From contig JAUNKF010000024.1 of NCBI GenBank assembly GCA_030532895.1, forward strand, positions 8,466 to 50,627: DNA of 42,162 nucleotides, read 5' to 3'. The notes under the pieces are model-generated. The model did no database searches. It was not told the origin of the DNA and was given only the letters and a program-made list of their open reading frames with translations. A program made the translations under genes and the position numbers. Below are positions 15,009 to 23,337 of this stretch, piece by piece (within the stretch, counting starts at the first letter, position 1; every line of letters starts with the position of its first letter). The stretch comes from Lautropia sp. Lineage in GTDB: Bacteria; Pseudomonadota; Gammaproteobacteria; Burkholderiales; Burkholderiaceae_E.

Positions 15009-16730
15009 GTGTTGAGTACCTTTCAATACCCGAAGTTTGATTATGTGAAGCCGCCCGAGCTGATCGAAGGGCGGGAGGGGCATTACCCGGTGGTGGTCGT
15101 GGGCGCGGGGCCGGTGGGGCTGTGCACGGCCATCGATCTGGCGCAGCAGGGGCATCCGGTGCTGCTGCTCGACAATGACGACACCGTCTCGATCGGCTCA
15201 CGCGGCGTCTGCTATGCCAAACGGGCGCTGGAGGTGCTCGACCGATTGGGGTGTGGCAGCGAGATGGTTGGCAAGGGCGTGTCGTGGAACGTGGGCCGAA
15301 CCTTTTTTCGGCAAGAAGAGGTGTTCAACTTCAACCTTTGCCCCGAGCCGGATCATCAACGCCCCGGCATGATCAACCTGCAGCAGTATTACCTCGAAGA
15401 CTTCCTGGTCAAGCGCGCACGCCAGTTGCCGAATCTCACGATGCGCTTCAAGCACAATGTGATCGCCGTCACGCCGGGTGATCAGCAGGTGGGCTTGCGG
15501 GTGGAGACGCCGGATGGTGCTTATGGCCTGACCGCCGACTGGCTCGTGGTGGCTGATGGTGCACGCAGCCCGATCCGGCACATGATGGGCCTCGACATCG
15601 AGGGCAAGATCTTCATGGATCGTTTCCTCATCGCCGACGTGGTGATGAAGGCCGACTACCCGACCGAGCGTTGGTTCTGGTTCGATCCGCCTTTTCATCC
15701 GAACCAGTCGGTGCTTTTGCACCGGCAGGCCGACAACGTGTGGCGGATCGACTTCCAGCTCGGCTGGGATGCCGATCCGGTCGAGGCGCGAAAGCCCGAG
15801 AACGTGATACCGCGCATCCAGGCCATGCTGGGCGACGGGCGCGAGTTCGAGCTGGAGTGGGTCAGTGTCTATACCTTCCAGTGCCGGCGAATGAACCGCT
15901 TCCATCATGGGCGCGTGCTGTTCATCGGGGACGCGGCGCATCAGGTCTCGCCTTTCGGGGCGCGGGGGGCGAACTCCGGCATTCAGGATGCCGATAACCT
16001 CGCCTGGAAGCTGAAGCTCGTGATGGATGGCAAAGCACCTGCCACCCTGCTCGATACCTACACCGAAGAGCGGGGCTTTGCTGCCGATGAGAACATCCTG
16101 AATTCGACACGCTCCACCGACTTCATCACACCGAAGAGCCGTGTCAGCAAGACCTTCCGCAATGCCGTACTGGGGCTGGCCGAGCATTATCCCTTCGCCC
16201 GTGCTCTGGTGAACTCGGGGCGTTTGTCGGTGCCGAGCTTTTTGACCACTTCCAGCCTGAACACGCCGGATGAGGCAGGTTTCGAGGGCAACATGGTGCC
16301 CGGCGCACCCATGGACGATGCGCCGATCCAGCTGGCCGGTGCGGCTGCCAAGGCTCAGCACTGGTTGTTGGGCCAGGTTGGCAATGGCTTCTCATTGATG
16401 CTGTATGTGAACGAGCTGAGTGACCTTGATCAGACCATGCTCGCCACGTTGAAGGCGCTTCAGCGTGGTGAACAACTCGTGCTGCCGTTGAAGGTGCTGG
16501 TGGTGATCAAGCAGGCGGAAGAAGGCCAGCGGTGTATGCCAAAAACAGATTCGTTGGCTGATGATATGGTCTTGGTCTTTGATCAGCTGGGGCGGGTGGC
16601 CGAGCGTTATGACCTCACACACGGCAGTTGCTACCTGCTGCGCCCGGATCAGCATGTGGCCGCCCGCTGGCGTTCACTCGACCCGGCCCGCGTGCGTGCA
16701 GCCCTGGCTCGCGCCACCGCCAATGCCTAG
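15009..16730 (+). CDS. FAD-dependent aromatic monooxygenase (PheA/TfdB/MhpA type)
   Basis: Single-component flavoprotein hydroxylase of 573 residues starting at GTG, with GGAGG nine bases upstream. The FAD dinucleotide motif is VVVGAGPVGL near residue 29, the DG motif LVVADGARSPIRH near 178, and the GD motif VLFIGDAAHQVSPFGARG near 305. A thioredoxin-like C-terminal domain follows from about 430, as in phenol hydroxylase and MhpA. It should use NAD(P)H and O2 to hydroxylate a phenolic acid. Together with maleylacetoacetate isomerase and fumarylacetoacetate hydrolase downstream, a para-hydroquinone type product such as homogentisate or gentisate is suggested. The substrate is inferred, not read. 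Confidence 0.88.
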   Translation: MLSTFQYPKFDYVKPPELIEGREGHYPVVVVGAGPVGLCTAIDLAQQGHPVLLLDNDDTVSIGSRGVCYAKRALEVLDRLGCGSEMVGKGVSWNVGRTFFRQEEVFNFNLCPEPDHQRPGMINLQQYYLEDFLVKRARQLPNLTMRFKHNVIAVTPGDQQVGLRVETPDGAYGLTADWLVVADGARSPIRHMMGLDIEGKIFMDRFLIADVVMKADYPTERWFWFDPPFHPNQSVLLHRQADNVWRIDFQLGWDADPVEARKPENVIPRIQAMLGDGREFELEWVSVYTFQCRRMNRFHHGRVLFIGDAAHQVSPFGARGANSGIQDADNLAWKLKLVMDGKAPATLLDTYTEERGFAADENILNSTRSTDFITPKSRVSKTFRNAVLGLAEHYPFARALVNSGRLSVPSFLTTSSLNTPDEAGFEGNMVPGAPMDDAPIQLAGAAAKAQHWLLGQVGNGFSLMLYVNELSDLDQTMLATLKALQRGEQLVLPLKVLVVIKQAEEGQRCMPKTDSLADDMVLVFDQLGRVAERYDLTHGSCYLLRPDQHVAARWRSLDPARVRAALARATANA

Positions 16731-16755
16731 CGCGTGCACTTCCAAGGAGATGATG

Positions 16756-16983
16756 ATGTCCCTGATCACCGAACCCAATCTGAAGGAACCGGGCAAGCGC
16801 TATTTTCGGGCGTTCAGCCCTGGCGATGATTTCTACGAAATGCTGATCGACATGCACTGTGATCTGAGCGATGAGCAGAGCGAGATGGTCAATGCCCGGC
16901 TGATCCTGCTGCTCGCCAACCACATCGGCGACATCAACGTCCTGCGCGAGGCGATGGACATCGCCCGGCGCGACGTGCCTTGA
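16756..16983 (+). CDS. DUF2783 small protein
   Basis: A 75-residue protein recognised as DUF2783 by its body: GDDFYEMLIDMHCDLSDEQ and NARLILLLANHIGDINVLRE. Three ATGs in a row (16750, 16753, 16756) follow AAGGAG; the third has the best spacing. It sits 25 bp after the FAD monooxygenase, and this small family is commonly found beside such oxidoreductases, so an accessory role is plausible. The biochemical function is unknown. It contains no signal peptide or metal motif and is predicted mostly helical. Confidence 0.82.
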   Translation: MSLITEPNLKEPGKRYFRAFSPGDDFYEMLIDMHCDLSDEQSEMVNARLILLLANHIGDINVLREAMDIARRDVP

Positions 16984-17135
16984 TCATGTCCGGCAGCTGG
17001 CGCTGAGCACATCGTGGCGGGTGGGGCATGAGCCTTGCTCGCGTGTCGGCTAGGCCCGCCGGGTATGGCATGAGGGCGCCAGGGCGTGTCGGCATGCAGG
17101 GCAAGAGGTTTCAAGGCGGCCCGTCACCTGTTGTG

Positions 17136-18044
17136 TCAAGGTGGCGCTTGGCCAGCGCCATGATGGTGGGCGAGCAGGTGGGCATGAAATCGCTTGGCAG
17201 CAGGTGGCAGGGAGCGACCGGCACGGGTGAAGAGCTGAAAGCGGCGCCTGACCTCGGGCGAGGTCAGCGGGCGCATCGTCATCCCATAGAGCTGAACCAA
17301 TGATTCGGCATAGGGCATGCAGATCGTGACGCCCAGTCCGGCGGCCACCATGCTCAAGGCCGTCGACATGAAGGTGACGGTGGTGGCGGGGGTGATGTCC
17401 ACTTCACGCATGGTCGCATTCAGGTCGAGAGAGAGTCGTTCGGTGAATTGGCCCTGCAACGTGATGACGGGCAGCGTGACCAGATCGGCCCATGGAATCG
17501 TGTCCTGTGACGCCAGGGGGTGCGTGGTGGGCAGCACCAGATGAAAGGGCAGCTCGAACAGCAGTGCTGTCTCCAGATCCGAGTGTGGGTCGCGCTCCGG
17601 CCCCACGCCGATATCCACCTCGCCTGACAGCACCTTGGCCGTCACGTTCTCGACCGCCGTGTCGAGCAGGCGGATCTCGATGTCGGGAAAATGCTGCTTG
17701 AAGTCGGCGATGACGGTGGGCAGCAGGGTGGAGGCCATCAGCTGAGGGGCTGCCACCCGGACGAGTCCTTTCTTCAGCGCCTTCAGGTTGCTCACCTCGT
17801 CAAGCACCCCATCCAGATCCTGCAGGATCTGCTCGATCAACGGGTAGAGCGCGGCACCCACTTCAGAGAGCTGGGTATGCCGGGTATTGCGATCGAACAG
17901 GCGAAGGCCCAACGCCTGTTCCAGCTCCTTGATCAGGCCGCTGAGCGCCGATTGTGTCACGTGCAGGCTCTCGGCTGCCTGGGTGAAACTGCCTGTGCGG
18001 GCGAGGGCGATGAAGGCTCGGAGTTGGCGAAGACTGACATTCAT
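17136..18044 (-). CDS. LysR-family transcriptional regulator
   Basis: A 302-residue LysR regulator starting at the ATG at 18044 (MNVSLRQLRAFIALARTGS). The helix-turn-helix covers about 5-60 with FTQAAESLHVTQSALSGLIK. A linker and a periplasmic-binding-like effector domain follow from about 90, with VDIGVGPERDPHSD typical of the fold. It is divergent from the VOC/fumarylacetoacetate hydrolase operon, with 146 bp between start codons, and a palindrome and promoter lie in that gap. An aromatic acid or ring-cleavage intermediate is the likely inducer (inference). It is convergent with the DUF2783 gene. Confidence 0.9.
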   Translation of the reverse strand: MNVSLRQLRAFIALARTGSFTQAAESLHVTQSALSGLIKELEQALGLRLFDRNTRHTQLSEVGAALYPLIEQILQDLDGVLDEVSNLKALKKGLVRVAAPQLMASTLLPTVIADFKQHFPDIEIRLLDTAVENVTAKVLSGEVDIGVGPERDPHSDLETALLFELPFHLVLPTTHPLASQDTIPWADLVTLPVITLQGQFTERLSLDLNATMREVDITPATTVTFMSTALSMVAAGLGVTICMPYAESLVQLYGMTMRPLTSPEVRRRFQLFTRAGRSLPPAAKRFHAHLLAHHHGAGQAPP

Positions 18045-18045
18045 G

Positions 18046-18076
18046 AGATTTTCTGATGAATTGATTCTGAAAATCT
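18046..18076. promoter_or_regulatory. Palindromic LysR operator candidate
   Basis: AGATTTTC (18046-18053) and GAAAATCT (18069-18076), perfectly complementary arms around a 15-base centre. The palindrome abuts the start codon of the LysR gene and overlaps the -35 box of the divergent VOC promoter, as expected for autoregulation plus activation. Confidence 0.5.
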
Positions 18077-18089
18077 GTTGGAATGATAA
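18061..18089 (+). promoter_or_regulatory. Possible promoter of the VOC-FAH operon
   Basis: TTGATT (18061-18066), a 17-base spacer, and TGATAA (18084-18089), about 100 bases before the VOC start. The right arm of the palindrome lies in its spacer. Confidence 0.4.
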
Positions 18090-18190
18090 AGTCTTTTGGC
18101 ATTTAATGGGCACATGGTTCGTGTGCGAGCATGTGGGCTGAACCCTCGCTCGTGGCCCCGCCATGACACAACAGTAGCAAGGAGACCGCC

Positions 18191-18742
18191 ATGACTTCCC
18201 TGATCAAGAAGATTCATCACGTTGCGTATCGCTGCAAGGATGCACTCGAAACGGCACGTTGGTACGAGAAACACCTGGGCATGAAGCTGATCCTGTCGAT
18301 CGGTGAGGATGCCGTGCCTTCCACCGGCGAGCCGGATCCTTACATGCACATCTTCCTCGACGCTGGCATGGGCAATGTGTTGGCTTTCTTCGAGCTGCCC
18401 ACCCGCAAGCCGATGGGACGCGACGAGAACACGCCCGTCTGGACACAGCATCTGGCGCTCGAAGTCGAGTCACTCGATGTGTTGCTGGCCACCAAAGAGC
18501 GCCTGCAATCCGAAGGGATCGAGGTGCTGGGGCCTACCGATCACGCGCTCTTCCAGTCCATCTATTTCTTCGATCCCAATGGCCACCGGCTGGAGCTGGC
18601 CGCTCCCACGGCGCCGCCGGGGATGATGGAGGCGCTCGACAAGGTGAAGTGGGAGATGCTCGAAGAGTGGGCACAGACCAAGCGCGCACCCAAGCATGCC
18701 GCCTGGATGCATGATGGCAGCTACAAGGAGATGTTCAAATGA
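18191..18742 (+). CDS. VOC-fold protein, candidate ring-cleavage dioxygenase or glyoxalase-like enzyme
   Basis: A 183-residue vicinal-oxygen-chelate protein with a strong ribosome binding site (AAGGAG). The expected metal ligands are visible: H10 (KKIHHVAYR), E68 (LAFFELPTR), H87 (WTQHLALEV) and E135 (GHRLELAAP). H, H and E form the facial triad of type I extradiol dioxygenases; the fourth (E68) is also seen in glyoxalase I-like enzymes. It overlaps the fumarylacetoacetate hydrolase gene by ATGA. In this cluster, which has an aromatic hydroxylase, an isomerase and a hydrolase but no cupin dioxygenase, it is the best candidate for ring opening. A lyase or isomerase role remains possible. Confidence 0.8.
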   Translation: MTSLIKKIHHVAYRCKDALETARWYEKHLGMKLILSIGEDAVPSTGEPDPYMHIFLDAGMGNVLAFFELPTRKPMGRDENTPVWTQHLALEVESLDVLLATKERLQSEGIEVLGPTDHALFQSIYFFDPNGHRLELAAPTAPPGMMEALDKVKWEMLEEWAQTKRAPKHAAWMHDGSYKEMFK

Positions 18743-19752
18743 AACTGGCTTCGTTGAAACAAGGTGGTCGTGATGGCACGCTGGTGGTCGTCAGCCGCGA
18801 CCTGTCTCGCTGCCGTGCCGTGCCGGCCATTGCCCGCACGCTTCAGGCTGCACTCGATGACTGGGAGAGCTGCGAGCCTCAGTTGCGTCAGGTCTATGAA
18901 GCATTGAACAGCGGCTCGGTGGAGTCACAGCCTTTCGATCAGGCTGCCTGCCATTCGCCGCTGCCGCGTGCTTATCAGTGGGCTGACGGTTCGGCTTACA
19001 TCAATCACGTCGAGCTGGTGCGAAAAGCGCGCCACGCCGAGATGCCCGAGTCTTTCTACACCGATCCGCTGATGTATCAGGGCGGCTCCGACAGTTTCAT
19101 CGGCCCGCGCGACCCGGTGGTGGCCGATGCTGCCTGGGGTATCGATTTTGAAGCGGAAGTCACGGTCGTGACCGGTGACGTGCCGATGGGGGCCACGCCG
19201 GAGCAGGCGGCCAAGGCCATCCGACTCGTCATGCTCGTCAACGACGTGAGCCTGCGTCACCTGATCCCGAATGAATTGGCCAAGGGCTTTGGTTTCTTCC
19301 AGAGCAAGCCGGCCTCCGCTTTCAGCCCGGTGGCCGTCACGCCGGATGAGCTGGGCGATGCCTGGCAGGATGCCAAGGTGCATCTGCCGCTGGTCGTGCA
19401 CCTGAATGGCAAGCTCTTCGGCAAACCCAATGCCGGCATCGACATGACTTTCGATTTCGGTCGTCTGGTGGCGCACGTGGCCAAAACCCGTGAGCTGGAA
19501 GCCGGCTCCATCATCGGCTCTGGTACGGTCTCGAACAAGCAGGGCGATCTGTGGGGGTCGTCGATCGAGCACGGTGGTGTCGGCTACTGCTGTCTGGCCG
19601 AGGTGCGTACCTATGAAACCATCGAACAGGGCAAGCCCGTCACACCTTTCATGGGCGACGGCGATGTGGTTCGGGTCGAGATGTTCGATGCCCAGGGGCA
19701 GAACATTTTCGGTACGATCGAGAATCGGGTGTCCGAGTTGAAGCCAGCCTGA
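18739..19752 (+). CDS. Fumarylacetoacetate hydrolase family protein (bacterial fumarylacetoacetase type)
   Basis: A 337-residue FAH-family hydrolase that should split a 2,4-diketo acid such as fumarylacetoacetate into fumarate and acetoacetate. Metal-binding residues are recognisable: E138 and E140 (DFEAEVTV) and D169 (LVNDVSLR). The N-terminal part (KLASLKQGGRDGTLVVVS) matches the 330-residue bacterial fumarylacetoacetases rather than the 280-residue FAH-like enzymes. It is translationally coupled to the VOC gene. A strong terminator follows within 13 bp. Maleylacetoacetate isomerase, its usual partner, is encoded beyond the TRAP transporter. Fumarylpyruvate is an alternative substrate if the pathway runs through gentisate. 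Confidence 0.88.
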   Translation: MKLASLKQGGRDGTLVVVSRDLSRCRAVPAIARTLQAALDDWESCEPQLRQVYEALNSGSVESQPFDQAACHSPLPRAYQWADGSAYINHVELVRKARHAEMPESFYTDPLMYQGGSDSFIGPRDPVVADAAWGIDFEAEVTVVTGDVPMGATPEQAAKAIRLVMLVNDVSLRHLIPNELAKGFGFFQSKPASAFSPVAVTPDELGDAWQDAKVHLPLVVHLNGKLFGKPNAGIDMTFDFGRLVAHVAKTRELEAGSIIGSGTVSNKQGDLWGSSIEHGGVGYCCLAEVRTYETIEQGKPVTPFMGDGDVVRVEMFDAQGQNIFGTIENRVSELKPA

Positions 19753-19764
19753 TCTCGGCGCAGC

Positions 19765-19788
19765 AACCGGGGTTTTCCCCGGTTTTTT
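19765..19788 (+). terminator. Rho-independent terminator after the FAH gene
   Basis: AACCGGGG, a TTTT loop, CCCCGGTT, then a T run ending at 19788. It has a perfect eight-base GC-rich stem and lies 12 bp past the stop codon. It separates the VOC-FAH operon from the TRAP transporter operon. Confidence 0.85.
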
Positions 19789-19899
19789 GAAGCGTGCCGA
19801 TCGTGCATTCTGCGGCACGGCCGTCAGCGGGCGCCTTCAGGATGGGCACGGCTGCCTGATGGCAGGGATCTGGGGTACCGAGGTGTCAACGATTTTTCC

Positions 19900-19916
19900 G
19901 GCAGCCAGGGGCTGCC
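19900..19916 (+). promoter_or_regulatory. Hairpin just before dctP
   Basis: GGCAGCC, AGG loop, GGCTGCC: a perfect seven-base stem ending 16 bases before the dctP start and just before its ribosome binding site. A weaker hairpin (CTGCC-TGAT-GGCAG) lies upstream. It may affect translation or mRNA stability; no T run, so not a terminator. Confidence 0.35.
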
Positions 19917-19932
19917 ATGCAGGGAGTGAGAC

Positions 19933-20970
19933 ATGATGAAAATCAAGCAGTTGGTCAGCGCAGTGGCTGCTACCGCGGCCTTGTTCTGTGCGTCGGCGCA
20001 GGCGGAGGAAATCGTCCTCAAGGTGGCGCATTTCTGGCCGTCATCGGCCCTGAGCCAGCAGAAGGTGCTGGAGCCGTGGTGCAAGAAGATCGCCGCCGAG
20101 TCTGACAACCGGCTCAAATGCCAGATTTATCCCGCCATGCAGCTGGGGGGAACGCCGGCCCAGCTGATGCAGCAGGCTGCCGATGGTGTGGCGGACATCG
20201 TCTGGACGTTGCCGGGTTATACGGCGGGGCGTTTCCCATCGGTGGAAGTGTTCGAGCTGCCCTTCATCGCACGAGATGCGGAGGGGGCGAGCCGTGCTGC
20301 CTGGGAATACTATGAAAAATATGGGCAGAAGGATTTTCAGGCCGTCAAGCCGTTGGCTTTTCATGTGCATGATGCAGGCCACATCCACAACAACAAGCGT
20401 GTCATCACGAAGCCCACGGATTTCCGTGGCCTGAAGATGCGCGCACCCACCCGGTTGACGAACCGGATGCTGGCACACCTCGGGGCCACGCCTGTGGCCA
20501 TGCCGATGCCGCAGACGCCGGATGCGGTCTCCAAAGGTGTGGTCGACGGCTATGTGCTGCCGTGGGAGGTGATTCCCACGATGAAGTTGCACGAGATGAC
20601 CAAGTACCACACGGAGATGGACGCCTCGCAGCCCTCGCTCTACACGACCTTCTTCACCATCGTGATGAACAAGGCACGCTACAACAGCTTGCCGCCTGAT
20701 CTCCAAAAAGTCATCGACAACAATTCGGGGGCTGATTTTTCTGCTTCCATCGGCAAGGCGTGGGATGCGTCCGCGCCGGCCGCCCGAAAGCAGGCCGAAG
20801 ACCGTGGCAATCAGTTCCACACCATTCCGGCCAGCGAAGCACCGGCCTGGATCAAGGTGGGTGATCGCATCGCGGCCGAATGGGTGAAGGAAGTGACGAA
20901 GAAGGGCTATCCCGGTCAGGACATGCTCGACAGTGCGCGCGAGATGATCGCCAAGCACAGCAAGCAGTGA
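19933..20970 (+). CDS. dctP: TRAP transporter substrate-binding protein, DctP type
   Basis: Periplasmic solute-binding protein of a TRAP transporter, 345 residues with a signal peptide of about 25 residues (hydrophobic VSAVAATAALFCASA, cleavage near AQAEE). The body shows DctP features: LKVAHFWPSS at the mature start, KMRAPTRLTNRML near residue 170 where the carboxylate-binding arginine sits, and VVDGYVLPWEV. The ligand is a carboxylate; placement between FAH and maleylacetoacetate isomerase genes suggests an aromatic or related acid. An ATG one codon later (19936) is an equally good start. A hairpin follows its stop directly. Confidence 0.92.
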   Translation: MMKIKQLVSAVAATAALFCASAQAEEIVLKVAHFWPSSALSQQKVLEPWCKKIAAESDNRLKCQIYPAMQLGGTPAQLMQQAADGVADIVWTLPGYTAGRFPSVEVFELPFIARDAEGASRAAWEYYEKYGQKDFQAVKPLAFHVHDAGHIHNNKRVITKPTDFRGLKMRAPTRLTNRMLAHLGATPVAMPMPQTPDAVSKGVVDGYVLPWEVIPTMKLHEMTKYHTEMDASQPSLYTTFFTIVMNKARYNSLPPDLQKVIDNNSGADFSASIGKAWDASAPAARKQAEDRGNQFHTIPASEAPAWIKVGDRIAAEWVKEVTKKGYPGQDMLDSAREMIAKHSKQ

Positions 20971-20987
20971 TGCCTCGGGCCGAGGCA
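20971..20987 (+). promoter_or_regulatory. Hairpin immediately after dctP
   Basis: TGCCTCG, GGC loop, CGAGGCA, starting at the base after the dctP stop codon. Perfect seven-base stem, no T run. Such hairpins often protect the upstream message, which would raise binding protein over permease levels. The following 264 bp to dctQ hold no gene. Confidence 0.5.
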
Positions 20988-21251
20988 GCGGGGAGCCGGT
21001 AGCGCAGCGGTGGGGCTGCCCATCGCCTGGGCGGCCGGCTGGCGCCTGATGCCTGCCTCATGGGGGTAGGTGGTGGGCAGTGGCCAACTGGCTACCGCTT
21101 CTACCCTGATGGCCGGACATTTTTCATGCCGGGGCATGCCGCTCCATTGGGGGATGGCGGCGCATTCCGGCGATCCGGTTCGACGGCCGGCTTGCACCCA
21201 TGCTTGGTGTGGCAGCCCCCGACGGGCCGTTCCATTGGCTAGGAGACAACT

Positions 21252-21797
21252 ATGGCGGAAGTCATCCCGCAATCCGGGGCTCATGAGGAGCCTCGGCCGA
21301 AAGATCCGTTAGGCCGCTTCCTGCTCGGCTGGTCGAAACTCTCCGCGCTGGGCGGTGCCCTGTTGCTGTTTGCCGCCTGCGGGCTGTCGGCCTACAGCGT
21401 GCTGGGCCGTTGGTTGTTCGATGAGCCGGTGCTGGGTGATGTGGAAATGGTGCAAATGGCCTGCGCGCTGGCCATTGCCGCTTGCCTGCCCTATGCCCAG
21501 ATGAAGAATGCGCATGTCATCGTCGACTTCTTCACGCTGAAGGCGCCGCCGGCAGTACGTGCTGCCCTTGACCGGTTCGCCGCCCTGGTTCTGGCTCTTG
21601 GTTCGGTCATCATCGCGTGGCGCAGTTTCGTGGGTGCCTGGGAAGCTTATGGATCAGACGAGAGCACGATGATCCTTGGCTGGCCACTGTGGTGGTCTTA
21701 TCTGACCTTGGGGCCGGGTTTCCTGTTATTGGCGCTGACGGCACTTTATACCGCCTGGAAAGGCGTCTCATACAACGACACGGGTGATCAGTCATGA
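21252..21797 (+). CDS. dctQ: TRAP transporter small permease, DctQ type
   Basis: A 181-residue small membrane subunit with four hydrophobic segments (about 30-52, 69-85, 105-125 and 143-165), the DctQ pattern. WLFDEPVLGDVEMVQ, between the first two segments, is characteristic. AGGAG precedes the ATG. The gene overlaps dctM by four bases. It anchors the transport complex with the large permease. Confidence 0.9.
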   Translation: MAEVIPQSGAHEEPRPKDPLGRFLLGWSKLSALGGALLLFAACGLSAYSVLGRWLFDEPVLGDVEMVQMACALAIAACLPYAQMKNAHVIVDFFTLKAPPAVRAALDRFAALVLALGSVIIAWRSFVGAWEAYGSDESTMILGWPLWWSYLTLGPGFLLLALTALYTAWKGVSYNDTGDQS

Positions 21798-23119
21798 GCA
21801 GCGTCACCATTGGCTTTCTGGTGGGCGGGCTGACGCTCGTCCTGTTGGCGATCCGCATCCACATCGGCATGGCCATGCTGGTGGGCGGTTCGATCGGCTA
21901 TATCGCGGTCTCTGGCTGGGATCCGCTGATGAGCTATTTCAAGCATCTGGCCTATAGTCGGTTTTCAATTTACGACCTCTCGGTTGTGCCGCTCTTTCTG
22001 CTGATGGGCAATATCGCCTCGCATGGCGGCTTGTCGCGGCGGCTCTTTGAAGCCACGAATGCCTTCCTCGGTCATTGGCGGGGCGGGGTGGCGATGAGTG
22101 CCATCGGTGCCTGCGCAGGCTTTGGCGCCATCTGCGGCTCTTCGCTCGCCACCGCGGCCACCATGGGCAAGGTGGCGTTGCCCGAGTTGCGGCGCAACCA
22201 GTATTCACCGGCGCTGGCCACGGGCGCGCTGGCGGCCGGCGGTACGCTCGGCATCTTGATCCCTCCTTCGGTGGTGCTCGTGATCTATGCCATTCTGGCC
22301 GAGCAGAACGTGGCAGCCATGTTCATGGCGGCGCTGGTGCCGGGCCTGCTGGCCATGGCTGGCTACATGCTGGTCGTGGCGATCTTCGTGCGCGTCGTGC
22401 CGGGCGCCGGGCCTGCCTCGGCTCGCCTGCCCTGGGGCGAGCGTCTGCGGGCGGTGGCCAAGGTCTGGCCGATCGTGGCCGTGTTCGTGATGGTGATCGG
22501 TGGCATCTATGGGGGCGTCTTCACGCCGACCGAGGCGGCGGCCGTGGGCACCATTGCCACGACGCTGCTGGCGATTCTGTCGCGTGAATTGAGCTGGAAA
22601 GGCTTTTTGCAGTCGGTTTTCGGGGCGGCCGAGGCCACGGCCATGATCTTCCTGATCCTGATCGGAGCCGATGTGCTGAATGCCTTCCTGGCGTTGTCAC
22701 AGATGCCACAGACCTTGGCCGAGTGGGTGCTGACCAGTGGTTTCTCGCCTGCGCTCGTGCTGGTGGCGATCGTGCTGATCTATCTGCTGCTGGGTTGCGT
22801 GATGGACAGCCTGTCGATGATCCTGCTCACCATTCCGATCTTTTTGCCGATCGTGATGGGCCTCGATTACTGGGGCCTGAATCCGACCGACAAGGCCATC
22901 TGGTTTGGTGTGCTGGCCCTGATGGTGGTCGAGATCGGCTTGATCACGCCGCCGGTGGGCATGAACGTCTTCGTCATCAATAGTCTCGCCAAGGATGTGC
23001 CGATGGGCGAAACCTTCAAAGGGGTGCTGCCTTTCCTGGCTTCGGACATGCTCCGGATCATTCTCCTGGCCTGCTTTCCCGTGCTGTCGCTCGGGTTGGT
23101 GCATTGGCTGGGCGGGTGA
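21794..23119 (+). CDS. dctM: TRAP transporter large permease, DctM type
   Basis: A 441-residue transport subunit of the DctM (ion transporter) superfamily with about 12 membrane segments. The family segments GACAGFGAICGSSLATAATM near residue 102 and GALAAGGTLGILIPPS near 143 are clear, as is GLITPPVGMNVFVINS near 383. It begins inside the dctQ stop. Together with DctP and DctQ it makes a complete sodium- or proton-driven importer, one of the few complete transport systems in this window. Confidence 0.93.
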   Translation: MSSVTIGFLVGGLTLVLLAIRIHIGMAMLVGGSIGYIAVSGWDPLMSYFKHLAYSRFSIYDLSVVPLFLLMGNIASHGGLSRRLFEATNAFLGHWRGGVAMSAIGACAGFGAICGSSLATAATMGKVALPELRRNQYSPALATGALAAGGTLGILIPPSVVLVIYAILAEQNVAAMFMAALVPGLLAMAGYMLVVAIFVRVVPGAGPASARLPWGERLRAVAKVWPIVAVFVMVIGGIYGGVFTPTEAAAVGTIATTLLAILSRELSWKGFLQSVFGAAEATAMIFLILIGADVLNAFLALSQMPQTLAEWVLTSGFSPALVLVAIVLIYLLLGCVMDSLSMILLTIPIFLPIVMGLDYWGLNPTDKAIWFGVLALMVVEIGLITPPVGMNVFVINSLAKDVPMGETFKGVLPFLASDMLRIILLACFPVLSLGLVHWLGG

Positions 23120-23120
23120 G

Positions 23121-23181
23121 GACACGGGTTCGTGTCACGCAGTCCCGCCGCTGTCGTGGCGCCGGACAAGCGCGTGACACG
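23121..23181 (+). promoter_or_regulatory. Mutually exclusive hairpins between dctM and maiA
   Basis: Three segments: GACACG (23121-23126), CGTGTCACGC (23131-23140) and GCGTGACACG (23172-23181). The middle can pair with the first (six bases, four-base loop) or with the third (ten bases, perfect). This is an arrangement able to switch. No T run follows, so a transcription attenuator is not demonstrated. Confidence 0.35.
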
Positions 23182-23337
23182 TACCGGACAGCCTGTCGGT
23201 GCCTGATCGGCAGGTCATGGACATCATTGGGTTTGGCGGTGGCATCGGCTGATGGGTAAGGGGTCAGCTTGTGCCGCCGCATCATGGCGGCTGCCTGGCG
23301 CCTTGGCAGGGTGGGCCGCTTCAGCAAGGAGCGATTG

